Source: Euwallacea fornicatus
Taxonomy: Eukaryota > Arthropoda > Insecta > Coleoptera > Curculionidae
Length of the DNA stretch: 64,000 nucleotides
Assembly: GCF_040115645.1 (NCBI RefSeq)
Contig: NC_089544.1
Location: 4,650,001-4,714,000 of the forward strand
Direction of reading: 5' to 3'
A model generated the notes under the pieces. That model was not told where the DNA came from. It saw nothing but the letters and a program-made list of their open reading frames with translations, and searched no databases. The position numbers and the translations under genes are program-made. Below are positions 61,569 to 64,000 of the stretch, in pieces (within the stretch, counting starts at the first letter, position 1; each line of letters starts with the position of its first letter).

Positions 61569-63075
61569 TTACTCAAGAGAAATAATAGTTAAAGATTCAC
61601 GATTTATAACGCTAAATTACAAGATTCGTCGCTTCGCTGTTTGTTACGCAAACTTGAATGGATGCGACAATGAGCTGCCTTATGATCTTGTAATACCTGA
61701 TAAAAGTTCTCTTTCGAACATCTACCACTTACAATTTCTGAAATATGTATAACCCATGACGTCGGTTAATGGGACACTCGGAACATGCAAATGTGCTCAT
61801 TGTTGTTTACCTGCGATTATCTAAGGAATAAGATTAAAAATTTACGATCTTTACAATTTTTCTGGATTCTAATTAAAACGTCATAAATCTCAATTAACAT
61901 TCTCAAATTCCCGGAATTGTTGCGATGATGTTGCAAAAACAGAAAACAATTAACTCCGTACTTACTGTACTTACACCTTCTTGTCAAGAGAAATATCGTC
62001 CGATGGGATCTAGCTTTAACAACTAAAGAGTATTGCTTTTAACGACGTGTATTCCAATTAAAACCGAGCTGAAAACGAACGCATACGATTCCGTGTCGGC
62101 CATAAATTTCTCAAATTTTTGCAATTTACATATTGCAAACTGCCGACGGTTATACCTTCCTACCATTGAATCCTACCCAAAGTGTATTGTTCGCGAAACG
62201 GTGGTGGAATATGGGCTCCTCCCGTCATTGTTTCAAATGCCATTAAAAATCTCACATGTTCTGCACTTGCCTTTTGTTTCAAAACATAAACGTGCCATTC
62301 AAATCCTTCGGGGATGACGGTTGCGTTTGTTATAGATCGGGGAAATCAGGCCAACACGGAGTTATTGTCGGATTTCATGTTTTATAGGGGATGTTAATTG
62401 ATTGCAGCATGAATCGGCTTGAACTGAAAACTGAGCTGTAATGGGTGTAACAGATTTAGCTCGAGGGAAAATATTATTTAAAATGGCCAAACCATATCTG
62501 TGCGACCGGTGCTAATGGGTCCATTTACGAGAATGGTCCCGGAAGTACCCCACCTAACACTAAAGAAAAAAACACATCGGGAAATATTACATTATTTTGA
62601 CACGCTTTTCTCAGCGATGCGTTATGGAATCTAATGTCATGTTTATAGTCATAAGCTTCGAATCGTTCAAAATAGACATCAATCTCGGACTCCACCTTTT
62701 CATTATGGGCAAATCTCTGTCCACCGAGACGTTATTTCAACTTTTAAAATCTGATGGAACTAAATCTGGCGAGTGGGGGGGGGCAAAAAAGGTTCGAAAC
62801 CAATTTGATTTTGGCCATCGCGATGACGAAAGTGTGGTCTCGTGCGTTGTCTTGATGAAACGCGACTTTCTTTTTCGCTAAATGCGGTCGCTTTTTCCTA
62901 ATTTCTTCTCTTTAACGCTGCAATAAATTTGCATAATATTTCCCGTTTATTGTTTTTCCTTTAGAAAGATAGTCAATTAAAATGATCCCAACAAACTGAC
63001 GCCATCACGTTTTTTGCAGATGGAGCGGTTTTCACTTTTGTTAAAGCCGAGTCTTCCCTTTAAGTCCGTTATATT
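61569..63075. other. unassigned DNA
   Basis: The frames 62033-62317 and 62597-62881 are open but have no motif. A run of nine G lies at 62775-62783. The part 62400-62900 has mixed composition and might be single-copy DNA. Confidence 0.35.
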
Positions 63076-63399
63076 GCCTGTTCCTTCATCTCAATTGTGA
63101 AGTGTGAAGTGATGGACTCATGTTCTATCCATGGTTACAAATCAACTTAAAACTGGGCTCCATTGCTGCAGAACTCTGCCAAACACTCCCTTGAAACATC
63201 TTCACGGTTTTGTTTTTGCTCATCTTGTGCGCAGCCTTCTCATGTTTAATTGTTTGGTCAAAACGCGATGTCCAGTACTTTTTGAAATGGTCATCATGTG
63301 TGCTAACTCGCACAGCTCTGGCTGACGGTTTTCGAGTACAGTTTCTGAAGCGGTACAGATATCTGGCGGGGTCAGATCTGGAGTGTCGTTGGATCGACC
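63076..63399 (-). pseudogene. mariner transposase fragment
   Basis: The minus strand reads SETVLENRQPELCELAHMMT, ISKSTGHRVLTKQLNMRRL (helix-turn-helix), then after a frame change DEQKQNREDVSRECLAEF, and a decayed P-W-I-E-H-E-S region where mariner has T-V-D-E-T-W-I-H. The order and motifs are those of mariner transposases from the second half of the DNA-binding domain to just after the first catalytic site. The remaining catalytic Asp are missing. Two stops lie at the catalytic site. The fragment borders are approximate. Confidence 0.7.
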
Positions 63400-64000
63400 C
63401 CTGCGGAGTTTGTCCTGGCAGCTCGTGCGAGATCGTTTAAACTAAACCACCGAATATTTTACAGCTGTTAATCAGGGACCAGATTCACCCAGAGTAGAAT
63501 GACATTTCGCTTTGATGTTAGGTGGGCTAAGACCTTCTTAATGAAAATATTGAGTCGCGTATCGACGACCATTTTTTTCAATGTTCGTAAAATCTCTAAA
63601 AGCGTTCACTAAAAACAAACACTATCAATTTAATTTAAAAAAATTATCAAGTATATGTCAGGTATCACTTCTGGAACTATTCTCGTACCATGCAAAAATC
63701 GATTAGTAGAAATGAAAATTTATCTTTAATTGGTTTTTAGCATTGCTATTCCAGATTTAGAGGGTTTCATTCCAGATCTCGAATCATGGAGATTCTGCGA
63801 AGTAGATCGGCCGACGCTTATAAGTGCGTAATTTTTCCCTTCGCCCGGAATTGGCCGAGGAATTGAATTTTGGCGCAGGAGCCCCTATATTTAGTCAAAG
63901 CAAAAACCTAAATAAAAAATGATGTTTGCCGTATATGACACATAAAGGCACTTTACGAAAAAATAAGTTTTAAACATATTTCTGACACGTATGTTCATTT
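63400..64000. other. unassigned DNA
   Basis: No gene or repeat end is recognised up to the window edge. Confidence 0.4.

Noticed and set aside
62033..62317. 94-codon plus-strand frame
   Set aside because: No recognisable motif, and no evidence of neighbouring exons.
1..64000. CRISPR arrays, operons, ribosome binding sites, bacterial terminators
   Set aside because: The sequence is eukaryotic nuclear DNA; no direct-repeat/spacer pattern or packed genes are present.
1..64000. Endogenous viral sequences
   Set aside because: No capsid, envelope or viral polymerase motif was recognised; the only retroelement traces are Penelope-like 3' ends.

Overview
The window looks like AT-rich, intron- or intergenic-type nuclear DNA of an arthropod, most likely an insect. 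I cannot name the species. No convincing host gene, tRNA or rRNA is visible. What can be recognised is a dense layer of DNA transposons, mainly IS630/Tc1/mariner-superfamily elements with TA target duplications and ends reading CAGGGTGT, plus remnants of Tc1-like and mariner elements and the 3' parts of two Penelope-like retroelements. All transposase genes seen here are broken.

Layout. 92-663 is a foldback with arms of more than 200 bp. 2447-3693 is a deletion derivative (family A). 5411-7628 is the most complete transposon: 448-bp nearly identical inverted repeats around a transposase with D..D(41)D spacing, broken by one frame switch and two stops. 8335-8673 is an antisense IS630/Tc1-like fragment. 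9732-13397 holds three more D41D-type elements, and a fourth remnant lies at 15563-15800. 18891-20025 keeps a transposase N-terminus and 24610-24900 a C-terminal part. 26856-28376 is a Tc1-like (DD34E) copy. 29388-30055 is a tandem array of about 245-bp units. 30319-31168 and 39968-40823 are two inverted copies of an 850-bp MITE (family B). 32735-33515 and 54106-54926 are two copies of a nested structure in which a D41D-type MITE sits inside a Tc1-like palindrome (family C). 40826-41400 and 59810-60010 are Penelope-like 3' ends. 43618-44595 is a second Tc1-like pseudogene. 60433-61566 is the second family A copy. 63076-63399 is an antisense mariner remnant. The remaining sequence is mostly featureless AT-rich DNA, with a few GA/CT- or GC-rich islands that could be conserved non-coding DNA.

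How the parts relate. Several families with little other similarity share an architecture: a second copy of the CAGGGTGTT terminus lies inside each inverted repeat, in the best cases 108-109 bp from the tip. This resembles the IR/DR arrangement of double transposase-binding sites known in some Tc1 elements. Many of the non-autonomous elements keep only the transposase C-terminal coding segment between intact ends, and two pairs of copies share the same internal structure, so these derivatives were probably amplified after they formed.
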